A DNA stretch of 64,000 bases, taken from contig CAKMRJ010005523.1 of the NCBI GenBank assembly GCA_928212115.1, positions 142,634,402 through 142,698,401 of the forward strand, in the 5' to 3' direction. Below, piece after piece: positions 12,943 through 24,989 of the stretch (position 1 is its first letter; each line of letters opens with the position of its first letter). The stretch comes from Lactuca virosa (Eukaryota > Streptophyta > Magnoliopsida > Asterales > Asteraceae). Made by a program: the position numbers and the translations under genes. Below the pieces are notes generated by a model. The model saw only the letters and a list, made by a program, of their open reading frames with translations, was not told the DNA's origin and searched no databases.

Positions 12943-15900
12943 TCATGGGAATGAAGTATTTGGTTTTATCGACCTTTCTTTTGAAAATGACTCCAAGTTC
13001 TGGGAAGCACCTAGGGATCTCTCTTGATAACCTTCAGTAGGCATCGGTGCAGGGTCAAGTGGTGGAAGATCAAACTTTTTGGCCATAGTAGGGTAAATTT
13101 CTGCATCAATCTTTGCGAAGTCACAGACGGTTTCCCTTAGAAATGTGCTTGCCCTTTCAAGTGTTATCTTCATCTTTGGATAACTTCTCGCTTTTGTGTT
13201 GGAACACCTTTGCTATCAGGAAGACTTCTTCTGGATTCATACATAGGAAGTCAGCTTGGGTGCGGACGTAGTCCTGATTCCTTCTTGTAAGAGTATACTG
13301 GATAAATTCAGCTTTCATGAATTTCCGGGGCTTAAAGTTCTTGACTGCAGATGGTCTATCATTAGACCAGATTTTCTCTATGGAAGAAGCATGTTTGGCA
13401 TAGAATCGATTAATTATTTCGAATTCCATGGGCAGTCTCTTGTGATCAGGTAGGCTGCGGTCAAACTGCTCAAATACTGTGAAGTATTTAGCATTAGGGG
13501 AGATTGGAACATCCCAATAACCGTCAGAAGGGGGTTCATCATAAGTAAGGTAGGGTTTATAGTCATCATCCAATAGTCTTCGGTGGGGATTGATCCAGGA
13601 ATTGACTAAGGATTCATCCATGGTGATGTCGAATCCGTTTTCTCTCCAGATGAGTTCAGCAAATTTGGCTGCTTTCCAATCTGCTTTCTTTTGTTTCGTT
13701 GCGGGAGAGTCATTGAAATGTTCGGATGACATGTTGGATGCTAGATTCTTGAAGTGGGGAGGAGTCTCCGGTCGCTCAGGGGAGGGAGTTTCTTGAGTGA
13801 TTTTCTTTGGCGGGGGAGACTGATGTTGCGGTGGTGTCTGATGGCTTGGATTCTTGTGAGGAGATGGTTGCGGTGAGGGAAATTTTTCAGTTATGATGGG
13901 GGGGCTCCTATGATGAGAGATGTTGTTTGAATGATGGTCTTCATCACTTCCCCCTCTTGAGGAATGCAACACCGGAGCATCCTCAAGCCATTGCTTAAGA
14001 CCATCAACTTTGGCACACACCTCCTGGAATTGAGCTTTGAGTGCATCAGCCAGTTGCTGATTGTCTGGGATGGCGGTGTTGAAGAGTAGTCGATGAATCT
14101 ACTTTGTAAGTTGAAGAATCTCAGGACCATGAAAATTTTAAGACATTGAGCGTTGAAGTCTGTTGATGGTAGATTGAAGAACCGAGATGGTGGACTCATA
14201 GGCAGTGTGAGTCTCAGCTATCAGCTTCTGTGAGTGAGTTGACTGGTCCGCAATGGTTGTTTGTAAATCTGCCTTGATTGCGGATACCTCAGAGATGAGG
14301 CGCTCCACAGCAGCCATAAATTGCTGATGGTCAGCCTTGCGACTTGTGTCCAAAGAATGAATCCCCATTTCAACTTTCAGAGAAATTCGCTCAGCAGCCA
14401 CTCGTTCATGGGTTTCCAGTCTTTCGATTCTTTCAATTAAGGACTGCGGTCTTGGAATGTCTTCAGGTTGCGGTTGAGTGGGCTTAACCGTAGTAAGAAT
14501 CTGATCGACTTTGGCTTGTAGACTCAGAAATTCTTTTCTGGACACATCGATCTTCTTTTTCTTCTTTTTCTCTTTCGGCTTGGAGGTTGAGTGTTGAGAG
14601 CCACTCGAAGCTTATTCCTCATCAAAAATCATTAAATCATCATCATAAGGGTTAGGCTGATTTACCTCATTGAGATCAAATTCATCAAATCTGAAGGTAG
14701 GAGTGGAGCTAACTTCTATTGCGGTGCCTTCGTCTTGAGAATCTCTAACACTTGGAGTTGGAGCTGGAGCTGGAGGGAGTTTAGATGTACCTTCACCACC
14801 ACGAGTGGACTGAGCCTTGCGGATTGTCTCAACCATTGTGGACATCCACTCTTGTACTTTTAGAATGGTGGCTATAGTATTGGCGTTATTGATTGCGTCC
14901 GCCTAATACTTGGCTACGGATTGAATCTCTTGTTGTTTCTGTTGAAGTTGCTTGATTTTCTGGTCCTTCCTTGCTTGAAATGCCCTACGGAAAGCGGCAT
15001 ATTTCTTGATATCGGATTCAGAGACCGGATTGTAGTGTAACCATGAATCATTTGATTTGTCACTGTCAAATCCTTGGAATCGCACCGAGGTGTCCCTCGG
15101 GTCCACGGATCCTTGCACAATTGTGCTCACCGTGCCTAAACCACCTGTAAAAGATGTAAGTAGAGTAGGATTTCCTGAGCTTCCTCGGTCTCCTTGACTC
15201 GTGGTCAAGTCTGGCCTCGGCTCAGTTCTATTCCCTTGGGAGTGAGCTGGGGGTGAATCTCCACGTTCAGTTGAAACAGACACACTTTCTGTGTCTTAGT
15301 GGAATTCGATGGTGGTATTGAATGGGTCTGCGGCCACCCCAAGGACTACCGGAGCCTTTTGAGAGGCTGCGGCATCAGTCCGGTCACGCATTTGTTCGGT
15401 GGGATTGGTCTTTCTTTTCTTGAGGATAGAGATGGGTTGTGCATCCTCATCAGAATCACTCATAGAGGGAGAGTGAGCTCGATTTTCTGTTGATTCATCA
15501 TCTGAGGACACAGTTTGTTTGAGTTTCCGTTTCTTTGATGGTTCAGTTTGTTTGGGAGCATCTTTCTTCTTTGGGGTTCCATGTTTCTTGGTGATGTTGC
15601 GGGGGCCTTGGTGGACTGAGGCTAACTGCTTGCGTCTTTTTGATAAAGACAAGTTGGATAGAGTAGTGGAGGATGGGACTACGGTACTACCAGGATTGAT
15701 GAGTGCGGATGTGGCTTGTTTAGGTAGAGGCGGGGTAGGAAGGTATGGGTCAATACCTTCCGTAGCCTCTATATGGTCTGTGACATCAATGGTTTCAAGT
15801 CCAAGTGAGGACAAAATATGGACTGGTAGCCGTCTAATGGTTCTGAAGATAGATTGATCCGTAGAGGGATTGTACCTTTTTAGATCTTTGGTGATGAAGA

Positions 15901-16663
15901 GGTTGACATCGTTGCCCATGCTAAGTCCTGCATCCGCATGAAGATCTGAGATGCATAGAGACCAAAAACGTGCAAAGGTGAGCTCGATCGGGTTTTCTCT
16001 TGGACTCTCTTTGGGAATGTACTGCAATAAGTCATCCCACAAGATCTGACCGTAGTTGACATCGTGGCCAGTGAAAATACTCCATACTAACTCTAACAGC
16101 TTGAGGCCCATGTTATCAGTGCCTCCGGTTCTGCCTGACAGGCTGCGGATCACGAAGTGGCAAACGAACTGCCACACCGCAGGCAACTAATTTTTCTTGA
16201 ACTCGCCTATGCCTTTAATCTTCTTTTGGTAACCCCTTTGGTAAAGTGCAGAAAGAATGTCCGCCATGCTTGGAGTGAAGCCCTTGGTTGAAGGATGAAC
16301 TAACAGGTTGATGTCATTGAGGAATTTTTCTTTGGTCAGAATAACCAAAGAATCGTTCACCAGATTCAGATGCACTTCTTGAAGATTTTCGAGGGGTCGA
16401 TATGCAGAGAAGGCACATTTGAAGAGGGTTGATAGAGGAACCACATCTGTGAAGCAATCGAAGGGACCAAAAAGTGGGTGATTGGACAGGAACTTGATCA
16501 TCAACTTGATCGGAGCATTATAAGAGGAATGCTCTTCGAACACAGCCCTAAAATTGCTTGAAGCAATCGTTGGAATTTGGTTCCTTGAAGCAGAGTCTGA
16601 ACCAGTTGGGTTTGCTGAGGCAGATGCCTTGGAGAGTTTCTTCGAGATACCAGATTTCACCAT
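12943..16663 (-). pseudogene. ORF3 of element C, between pol and the 3' LTR
   Basis: A single frame stays open from ATG 16663 to 13157 apart from stops at 16187, 15296, 14903, 14612, 14138 and 14099, then shifts frame for the last part (13173-12943): about 1,240 codons in all. The N-terminal 380 or so residues look globular (FLSNHPLFGPFDCF, HDVNYGQILWDDLLQYIP, FWSLCISDLH). Next come Lys-rich patches (SKKRKLKQ, ILKKRKTNP) with an acidic Ser/Asp stretch, a Pro/Thr/Ser-rich region, a probable coiled coil at 14138-14545 (KVDQILTTV, RIERLETHERV, AVERLISEVSAI), and a C-terminal domain (13157-13560) with WDVPISPNAKYFTVFEQFD. SIRE-type elements have an env-like ORF here, but I see no signal peptide or membrane segment. 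Function unknown. Confidence 0.7.
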
Positions 16664-17523
16664 TTTTGAAGAGTTGGAAGAACTTGCAGGAAAACAGAGT
16701 GCAAGAAGATGAAGGAGAAGAAGTTCGATGTTCAGAAAGCGTAAAAACTTTCTTGGGGAAGAACAAGGGGGTTTTATAGTGGCGGATTTGAAACGGTTAT
16801 TGTTTTTACCCTAAGTGAAATTAGATAAGGTCAAAACGTTTGGGTTGTTTTCTTTGATTAGGAAAGGAAATCTCAGCCACATATAAGAAAAGGTTTAATT
16901 TTTTTTTTTTTGAGATTTTCCAAAAGGGGTTAGCATTTAATGAAATGTCAGTCCTTAAAACATCATGTCTGAAGAACGTGTGGTGAGGGGTTAATCCGTT
17001 GTATAAAAGGGGAAGATGTAACGGATTTGACGTTTTGGGGTAATAGGAAGAGACAGTTTAAAAAGGGATTTTTTATGGAAAATCGTTCTTTTTGTCATCA
17101 TACCTAAAATAGGTCTGACACAAGGTTTATTCGAAAAGTGGAACTGAGACAGTGATATGCTACACAAGGAATGTTTTTGAATGTTTTTCTTATTTAATGA
17201 AGGATCATTAAATAGCACACCATGATTCAAGAATTTATGAAGTAGTTGAGAGATCCATCAATGTGATTACGGATTGAGACTTCATTGCGGATGGATCTTT
17301 ATCATTGCGGATGGATGGTTAGATGACTGCAGTAGAGGAACTGAAGAGAGCACTTCAACCAAAAATTAGTAACAACAAACAATAAGGACCATTGAAATAT
17401 AAATATGATATATAGTTGCGGTACATAGAGTATACTACGGTACACAGGATATACCAAAACTATCTATCATAAATAACTTCAATTAGGACCGCAACAGAGA
17501 CCAAGGATGGTCTGCGGTACCTA
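16664..17523 (-). other. Non-coding spacer between pol and ORF3 of element C
   Basis: About 860 bases without a credible ORF. Holds a T-rich tract near 16898-16910. It would be the leader of any separately expressed ORF3 mRNA, but I see no defined promoter. Confidence 0.5.
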
Positions 17524-19545
17524 TCAATTCAAAAAGAATTGTGGGTCCGGATTCATCATTCCTAACATTTGTAAGAAACTGTTGAGTTTTGTAGAGTCAA
17601 GTGCCTTTGTGAATACATCAGCAATCTCTTCATGAGTATGGACAAAAATTAGTTCAATGTTACCTTTCAGGATGTGGTCTTTGATGAAGTGATACAGTAG
17701 TTCTAATATGCCTTGTCTTGGAGTGCTGAATTGGGTTGTGAGAAATCGCTATAGCACTCTCAGAGTCACAATAAATTGGTATCCGCAACATTCTGTATCC
17801 GTAGTCCATAAGTTGTGTTTTCATCCACAAGACTTGTGAACAACAGCTGGCTGCGGCCACATATTCAGCTTCTGCGGTAGACAGTGATACACAATTTTGT
17901 TTTCTTGATGACCAGCTGACGAGTCTTCCACCCAGAAATTGACATCCACCGGAGGTGCTTTTTCGATCTAGTCTGCATCCGGCATGATCCGCATCAGTGA
18001 ATGCTTGTAGGCTGAAGTCATTCCCTGCGGGGTACCATAAACCAAGAGTCTTGCTACCCTTTAAGTATCTTAGAATCTGCTTGGCTGCGGTCATGTGTGA
18101 CACTTTTGGATCAGCCTGGTACCTTGCGCATACACCTGTTGCAAAGACAATGTCTGTTCGGCTTGCAGTAAGGTACATCAATGAGCCAATTATACCTCTA
18201 TAAGTCTTGTGATCCACTGATTCGCCTGAGCGGTCAGCAGATATCTTATATCCGAAGGCCATGGGGACCTTAGCCGAAGAACAGTTGTCCATTGAATATT
18301 TCTTTAACAGTTAAGTGGTGTATTTCTCCTGATGGATGAATAGCCCTTGAGGGACTTGTTTCACTTTAAGACCTAGAAAGAAGTTAATCTCTCTATTCAT
18401 GCTCATTTGGAACTTGTTGGTCATGAGCTTAGCAAATTCATCCACCATTTTCTGATTAGTTGATCCGATGATGATATCATCCACATATATTTGTACAAGC
18501 ATAAGGTGATTACCATTTGCTTTTCTAAATAAAGTGGGATCAATCATTCCTCTTTTGTATCCGGACGAGACAAGAAATTCAGAGAGAGTCTCGTACCATG
18601 CTCTTGGGGCTTGCTTTAGACCGTAGACTGCTTTTTCAAGCTTGTAGCGGTAGTCTGGGAATTCAAGACTTTCAAAGCCCAGAGGTTGCTGAAGATAAAC
18701 CTCCTCTTTTAATTCACCATTGAGAAAAGCACTTTTCACATCTATTTGATGTACTTTGATGTTCTTGTGAGCTACGTATGCTAAGAAGATTCGGATGGCT
18801 TCCATTCGTGCCACCAGAGCATACGTTTCATCATAGTCAATACCTTCAAGTTGACTATATCCCTTGGCAACTAACCTTGCCTTGTTTCTGACGACCGCAC
18901 CGGATTCATCTAACTTATTCTTGTACACCCATCTAGTGCCAACAATAGTGTGACCTTACGGCTTCAGAACGAGCTGCCATACTTTGTTTCTTTTGAATTC
19001 TTCTAGCTCTTCTTGCATTGCGGATATCCAGTCTGGTTCTAGTAATGCTTCTCTGATCGTTCGGAGCTCGACCGAGGACATAAACACTGCGTAGTGACAA
19101 TGATTAGATAAATCCTTGGAAGATCGAGTCTGGATACCTGTGGATGGGTTGCCGATGATTTGAGCTGGTGGGTGGTCCTTCGTCCATACGTGTAGACGGG
19201 TTTGCAGATGATCAGCAGCTGCGGTAGAGGGAATGTCTTCAATGTCGGAATACTCTGCGGTTGGAGATCGCAGTTCCCCCTGGACTTGAGAACAACCTGC
19301 TGAATTGTCTTGAACTGGAAAGGTGGGATCAAAGTTTTCTTGGGCAGATGGTGAAGGTTCCCCTTGGATTGCAGACGGGAGTTCCCCTTGAACCTGAGAA
19401 GGTTCCCCCTGGATTGCAGACGGGAGAGTGATAATTCTCGAGTCTGTTCTTGTGTCAATGTTCTCTATGTTTTCATCATCCGAGTCCGAAGAGACGTTTG
19501 ATGGTTGAAATCCTCTACGGATAGGGATTGGAGCTGCATCTTCTA
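17524..19545 (-). pseudogene. Reverse transcriptase and RNase H region of element C
   Basis: The RT core is at 18311-18928: ARLVAKGYSQLEGIDYDETY, VHQIDVKSAFLNGELKEEVY, VYGLKQAPRAWYE, and the catalytic YVDDIIIGS are all present, so the active-site Asp pair is intact. An in-frame TAA at 18311-18313 separates it from RNase H (17660-18292: LYC-DSESAIAISHNP, HSKTRHI), in the same frame. RNase H then frameshifts near 17700; the shifted reading (YHFIKDHILKG, ADVFTKAL) continues to about 17524, as in other Copia pol ends. Another frameshift lies between integrase (stop 19543) and RT. These domains copy the element RNA into DNA. The copy is recently inactivated. Confidence 0.88.
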
Positions 19546-20709
19546 GTCCGGAGTTGAGTTTTCCCCCTCAACCGGCGAGGTGGAAGTATTTAGTGATACC
19601 TCATCGGATGGTGTAGGGCCAGATAGGTCAGCATGCTGCTGTAGAGCTTCCGGGGACACAAGAACTTCGGATAACTTGGTTGTTTCTAAAGGGTCGAACA
19701 GATCGTCATAGTTTACTTCAACTAGGTTTAGCGGACCCGAAGAAGCAGGAATATCACTTTCTAGGATTGATGTGGTTTCGGTTGATGGAGCGGTGTTGCG
19801 GATGTGATAGTCATCAAATTTCACATCAAAGCTTTCAATTATTAGCCTTGTGCGTCTAATGAGAACCCTATAAGCAACTTTGTTTGTTGAGTAGCCAAGG
19901 AAAATGCCTTCATCAGACTTCGGTGCGAATTTATTAAGGTGGTCTCTGTTGTTGATTACGAAACATCTACACCCAAAGATATGGAAGAATCGGACATTTG
20001 GCTTGCTGTTGTTAAGGCCCTCATACAGTGTTTTGCTGAGACGTTTGCACACAATGCTTTGGTTCTGCACAAAGCAAGTTGTGGCCACTGCTTCGGCCCA
20101 GAAGTAGAGAGGAAGGTGTGCGAAGTTGAGCATAGATCTGGCTGCTTCTACTAGAGTGCGGTTCCTTCGCTCTACTACCCCATTTTTTTGTGGTGTGTAG
20201 GGAGCTGAGAAGTTGTGAGTGATGCCCTTTGAAACCAAGAAACTATTTAGGAGATGGTTAGTAAACTCGGTTCCATTGTCACTTCGGATGCGTCGTACTG
20301 GTAACTTGATCTTAAGTTCAATTTCCTTGATGAAATTGATCAGCATCTGCAGAGTTTCTGATTTGAGTCTTAAGAAAGAAACCCAGGTGAACCGTGTGAA
20401 GTCATCAACTATAACTAGTATGTATTTCTTGTGATGAAGACTGGCTACGGTAGATGGACCGCAGAGATCAATGTGCAAGAGTTCCAGTGGTTCATAAATG
20501 GAGGAGTTAATCACCATGGGGTGACTTGCTTTGGATTGCTTTCCACATTCACATGCAGGACAAAGAGTATCATTGCTGAACTTGAGGATTGGAAGACCTC
20601 TGACAAGTTCTCTGGTGACCAAATTGTTGATGTATCTAAAGTTGAGATGAGCTAGCTTGCGGTGCCATAGCCAGCTGACTTCGGATACTGCTTTGGATAG
20701 GAAGCATAA
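19546..20709 (-). pseudogene. GAG-pre-integrase and integrase of element C
   Basis: Same frame as the protease block upstream, separated only by a TAG at 20710-20712. The zinc-binding part reads WLWHRKLAHLNF, then CPACECGKQSKASHP (HHCC pattern). The integrase core holds all three acidic residues: HIDLCGPS (first D), IRSDNGTEFTN (second D) and GVVERRNRTLVEAARS (E). Also typical are YTPQKNGVVERRN and FWAEAVATTCFVQN. It would insert the element cDNA into chromosomes. The C-terminal tail to 19543 is Ser/Thr-rich. The catalytic core has no missing residue that I can see. Confidence 0.88.
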
Positions 20710-21103
20710 CTACGGTTTGCCTATGATCAGAGACACGTCCAGAGGATACATAGTACCTTCAGATCGGGACTTGATCAGATACATGCTCCTATCGCTTGTC
20801 ATTACATAGCAAAATTGGTCATCAAATTCAACTCGATCGCCTGCCTTACATAGTTGACCAACACTGATGAGATTGTGTTTAAGGCTTTCTACATAAGCAA
20901 CCTTTTGAATAGAGAAGTTTCCCGTAGTAAGAACACCATAACCTCGGATTATCCCATTCGCATTGTTGCCGAATGTGACATTTCCACCGTTGCAAATTGG
21001 CCTGAAATCCCAAAGGTATTCTAACCTTCCGGTCATGTGCAAGGAGCAGGAACTGTCGATTAACCATTCTTCTTCTTGTTCCTTCTTACACAAGGCCTGA
21101 GAA
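20710..21103 (-). pseudogene. Aspartic protease of element C
   Basis: The motif EEEWLIDSSCSLHMTGRLEY is the Copia protease start. The usual catalytic DSG is DSS here: the Asp is kept but the Gly is replaced, which would be expected to harm the active site. It continues with NVTFGNNANGIIRGYG and HNLISVGQLC, all family hallmarks. It ends in a TAG at 20710-20712. It should cleave the Gag-Pol polyprotein. It is offset in frame from the linker ORF upstream (22231-21104). Confidence 0.82.
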
Positions 21104-22231
21104 TTACACGGTTAGTTTAGGCATCCAAACTAGTTTGGAGCCTAGGACAAAAGATGAGTATCTGAATGATGCATGAACCGAGGTTGCAGGGACTGGTTTC
21201 GTGTCAACTTTTAATCCTAGTCCTGGGTGTTTGTGAGTTTTTGGAGTGTTGCGATTTTTAGAAAAGTTACGAGGTTTCTGAAAAGGATCAGATTTGACAT
21301 GAGATGATTCATTTTGACAACTACATTGACATTGACATGCTGAAATTTTGTCTTTTGCTCTGACACTTTGTTTGGTCAGCAGTCTAAATGATGAGGTAGG
21401 CTTGTGACCGGTCCGAGGGTGGTAAGATCTGACATTGGTGCTGTCGGATATTTGAAAAGTTTGTTTCGAAAAAGATTTAGCACGTGTAAATTTTTTGGAC
21501 CTTTTTGTTGGGTTTGGTAAAATGCCCTTCCACTCATTAAAATTTTGATGTGATTTTAAAAGTGTTGGAGTGGGTAAGATACCCTTCCATTTTGGATCAT
21601 CTGAGGAATAGATTTGAAATCCATTGCTTCGAAAAGACCTTACTTTCTTTTGGGTTGCGTCAGATGAGTTTGGAATGACTGTTGAAACTGTACATTCCTT
21701 TTTGTATATTTTCTTGATGGGAGAGTTTTTTGAAAAATAGTGCGAGAAAACAAACTTTTCTGGACTCTTAGATTTTGGAAATCTGATATGTCTTTTGTTT
21801 TTCGAAAAGATTTGTCGATTTGTGCCTCGGGATCGAATTTCCTCTATGAAGGCCTTTTTAGCTAAGGTTTTTGGAGAACCGCAGCTATTGGTGTTCAGAT
21901 GCGGTTTCCTGGAAACCTTTGAAATTTTTTGAAAACGAGGGCTTGATTCATCTAAACTTGAAGATTCAGGGTTTTGAGAGCATTGACCCACTTCAAAGTT
22001 TTCTATGGGTAATTCATGATGAATTGGCTGAAGAGTCATAGAGCTTTTTATTGAGGACTGCGGTAAGGATGATTTGACTACCGCAGAGTAAGACTGAGTT
22101 GGGACTTCAGTGGGACTTTTGTGGGACTTCTGCGGCTCATGACTACAGTGAGAGACACTGCGGTCTGAGGGCAGAGATGGGAAGTCCTGTGAGACTTCGG
22201 AACTCTCTATAATAATTTCTTCATCAACCAC
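21104..22231 (-). pseudogene. Gag-protease linker region of element C
   Basis: A 375-codon Ser/Lys-rich reading frame without a recognisable catalytic domain. Repeated phrases such as KWKGILPTPTLLKS and EWKGILPNPTKRS show a short internal duplication, and a Cys cluster CQCQCSCQNE occurs near 21310. It lies between the zinc-knuckle Gag and the protease, where SIRE-like elements have a long linker. Frameshifts at about 22228 (from the upstream block) and 21100 (to protease) break it. Confidence 0.7.
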
Positions 22232-24180
22232 TAATTTCCTCTATGACACAGATAGGAATTTGATCACTTGTGTGACTCGAAACCTCAGGCACAATTTCCT
22301 CTATGACACAGTTATTACTTAGGTTATGAAGTCTACCGAAGTGTGTTCTGATGTCTTCGGGAAAAGTTTTGTCATTGACTGGGAAATGAAATTCTCGGTC
22401 CGGAGGGACATACAGTCGATCTTTGTTAAACCGGGGTGAGGAATCCTTTGTGGTAGGATATCCATTGGACCAACCCCAATTGTATGTATTGTCCACTGTT
22501 CCATTATTCACCAAATTTTCAATGGCTTCACTTTCAATGAACAGTTTTTCTATTAATAGATTTAAGCGTACAATATCACTCTGAGCTAAATCTCTTTGGT
22601 TCAAAGCTATCTCTAGTTGTGTGTCACTCAACATTCTTGCATCTTTTTCTAACTCTAAGTCCTTTTCTAACATATCCATTTTGAGTCTTTTGTTGTCCAA
22701 TCATCCTCTTACATGAAACATATCTTGGTACGTTATGTTCTTCTCATCTAAAGCTTTGTTATAGTCTGCAAGGACGGCAGCACATGTGTCATTAAGATTG
22801 TCTATGAAGGGTTGACAGTCATGCATGCTATAGTTTAGAGTTTGAATCATGAGTTTTAGCTGTTTGACGATGCTTAGAGTTCCATCCTTTGCCATGTAGT
22901 AGTAGTTCTTTTTCAGCTTTGTAGACCCATCATCATCCGCAGTTGCCAGCATGCAGATTTTGCCTTTTCCTTTGACATTGCTGATGGCTTCTTCTTCATC
23001 TCCGGATGACAAAACTTGATGGTCTCTTTTGACATGGGCTATGTATGCCCTAGCCTTTTCCTTTTCTTCCAATTCTTGAGCCATTCTTAGGTAGAATGCT
23101 CTGTCTTTCACTACATTTCCTTGCAATCTTTTGCAAAATGATTCTCTTTGTTGCACTTGTGACAAATCACAACATTACTTTTGTCTTCTGAGGGAGTACC
23201 GGAGTCAGTGGTTTGGATGGACTGCGGTGCCTCCTTTGGTTGAGTATTTTGAGATTGCGGTGGTGGATGAGAACTTTTGGGATATCGAGAGTGGTTATTC
23301 TGCGGGTTGAAGTTACGGTTGAATGGAGGTTTGTTGAACTGTTGATTCTGACGAAAAGAAGGAGGTGGTAGCCGGTTGAACTGTTGACTAACAAGAGCAA
23401 TAGCCTTCTGAAATTCTTCTTCATCATTATACTCTGAGTCGGCTTCGTATGACTGCGGAGTAGTGTCATACGAGGGAGAGTAGGATTGATTATGTGGAGC
23501 TTGTGCTATAAGAGCAAGTGGTCCTCCGAAGTCAGCACAATCTTTGAGTACGGTGGACTCTTGTGCTTGTAGTTCCCCGTAGAGCTTGTAGAGAGACAAA
23601 AAATGAATCTTTCTATCCCCTTGAACTATCATCTTAGCAGTAGTCCAATGTTTTCCCAAACCATTGAGAAACTGAAGGTTTGTTTCATGGTTACTGCGGA
23701 TGGTGCCAGCATTCGATAACTTGGTGACTATCAGGTTGAACCTTTTGAAGGAGTCTTCTAAACTTTCGCCAGTATGAGCTTTGAAATTGTTGAACTCATT
23801 GAGTGTAGTTGTCAGCTTCTTATCTTGAGCTTGTTCTGAGCCTTCGTATAAATTCTTGAGAACTACCCAGATGTCTTTTGCTGATTTTCAGTTTATGATA
23901 ATATCGAAGTTGTCAGGAGCAACTCCACAAGAGATTTCATAAAAAAGCAACAACATCATTTTCCATTTTATCGAGGTCATCTTTAGTGGGACGATTCATG
24001 ACTGGTTGACCTCCTCCTAGTCTGGTTGTGGCACCATCAGTTTGAACTGGTGTAAGAACAGGGACATGTGGTCCTTCTTCTACGGACCGCCATACATCTC
24101 TACCAAGTCTCCTTAAGTATTTTTCCATTCTCTGAGACCAATGATGATATTCATTTGCCACCAATATTGGGGCTCGATTT
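22224..24180 (-). pseudogene. Gag of element C
   Basis: Order on the minus strand: ILVANEYHHWSQRMEKYLRR and VWRSVEEGPHVP (23937-24180), typical of SIRE-type Gag; IHFLSLYKLYGELQAQES and GGPLALIAQAP (23480-23659); a Gln/Asn/Pro-rich stretch; the zinc knuckle CHKCNKENHFAKDC (23111-23170); then AFYLRMAQELEEKEKARAYI and a coiled-coil C-terminus (22224-22700, LEKDLELEKDARMLSDTQLE). Breaks: a stop at 23937, frameshifts near 23700 and 23130, and a TGA at 22701. It would form the particle shell and bind RNA. Confidence 0.82.
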
Positions 24181-24340
24181 GAACCACCAACACTGTTGGA
24201 AACATTCAGAGATAACGCTTGTGCAATTTTTCCTTGTTTTTTTTTTAAATTTTAAATTTTTTTTTTTAAGAAATGAGCTTCAGTGGTATAGAAGGCTTTT
24301 TGAAAATCAGAGTTTTGTTTTTCAAAAAGCAACCACTATG

Positions 24341-24352
24341 GCTCTGATACCA
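24341..24352 (-). other. Primer binding site of element C with adjacent stem-loop
   Basis: GCTCTGATACCA on the plus strand (tRNA-iMet complement in element sense), two bases from the LTR edge. Just inside it, 24295-24306 and 24319-24330 form a perfect 12-bp inverted repeat (GCTTTTTGAAAA / TTTTCAAAAAGC), extended by AGTGG/CCACT farther out. Confidence 0.85.
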
Positions 24353-24354
24353 AT

Positions 24355-24981
24355 TGTTGAGAGAAAAACTTGAGACACTTGAACAAACGTTAGAACAAGT
24401 ATAGTTGCGGAATAGTTTATCTCAAAGGATCTAAAAGCTCAACAATAATAATAAGTTAACGAGTTAGATAATTAGAGAGTTAGTTGCGGAAATGTAAGGA
24501 AATATAAATGACAGCAGGTGTTATATCAAGTATACACATAAGTTGATTCATAACATGGAATGCATTCAGACCAAGTTAGTAAGTGAGATCAAACTTAGTG
24601 ATTAAGTCACGAATGGCTTGCTCCGAAGAGAAATTATATTCAGTTATATTCAAGTGAACTTTAAGAGTAAGAAGGAGTGAGTATAAGATTCAAGATGAGT
24701 AATCAAATAGATGTAAGAGATATGTAATAAATGAGAAAGATTGAGCTCTATATATAGAGACTCAAGAATTACATTGGATCAATTCTCTAAGCGTAGCCAT
24801 GCAAGGCATACTGGACAATAGAGAGTACTACAACAAAAGTAGATAGAGTTAAACTAAGTAAACTAGTAAGTAAACTGCAGTAGATGATGACTTCGGATGA
24901 GGTTGCTGATGAAGGTTGACTGCGGATCCTTGAGAGCTGCGGTAGATCAAGTTCAAGAGGGTCACTTTTTATGATTCAACA
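24355..24981 (-). repeat. 5' LTR of element C
   Basis: 627 bp, edges TGTTGAGAG and GATTCAACA, followed by target duplication ATTGT (24982-24986). Nearly identical to 12112-12737. Contains TATATATAG (minus-strand TATA candidate) near 24747-24757. Confidence 0.92.
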
Positions 24982-24989
24982 ATTGTTAT

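Larger units (their letters stand above)
12112..24981 (-). mobile_element. Element C: 12.87-kb Copia element, SIRE/Maximus-like, with a long third ORF
   Basis: Complete element: LTRs 12112-12737 and 24355-24981, PBS 24341-24352, PPT at about 12739-12748, and target duplication ATTGT (12107-12111 and 24982-24986). Domain order on the minus strand is gag with CCHC knuckle, a long linker, protease, GAG-pre-integrase, integrase, RT, RNase H, then a 3.7-kb ORF3. Protease-integrase-RT order makes it Copia; the long gag, linker and extra 3' ORF fit the SIRE/Maximus lineage. By eye the two LTRs differ at about 11 positions plus one indel in 626 bp (roughly 1.8%), so insertion is fairly recent. It lies inside element D. 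Confidence 0.88.

Noticed and set aside
12750..13796. Plus-strand ORFs opposite element C ORF3
   Set aside because: Antisense shadows of the minus-strand ORF3, with no domain resemblance. The same holds for plus-strand ORFs at 15299-20655.
24341..24352. Initiator tRNA-Met 3' end sequence suggesting a tRNA gene
   Set aside because: Only the 12-13-base primer-site complement is present, next to an LTR; no cloverleaf. The same holds at 2332, 11200 and 36685.
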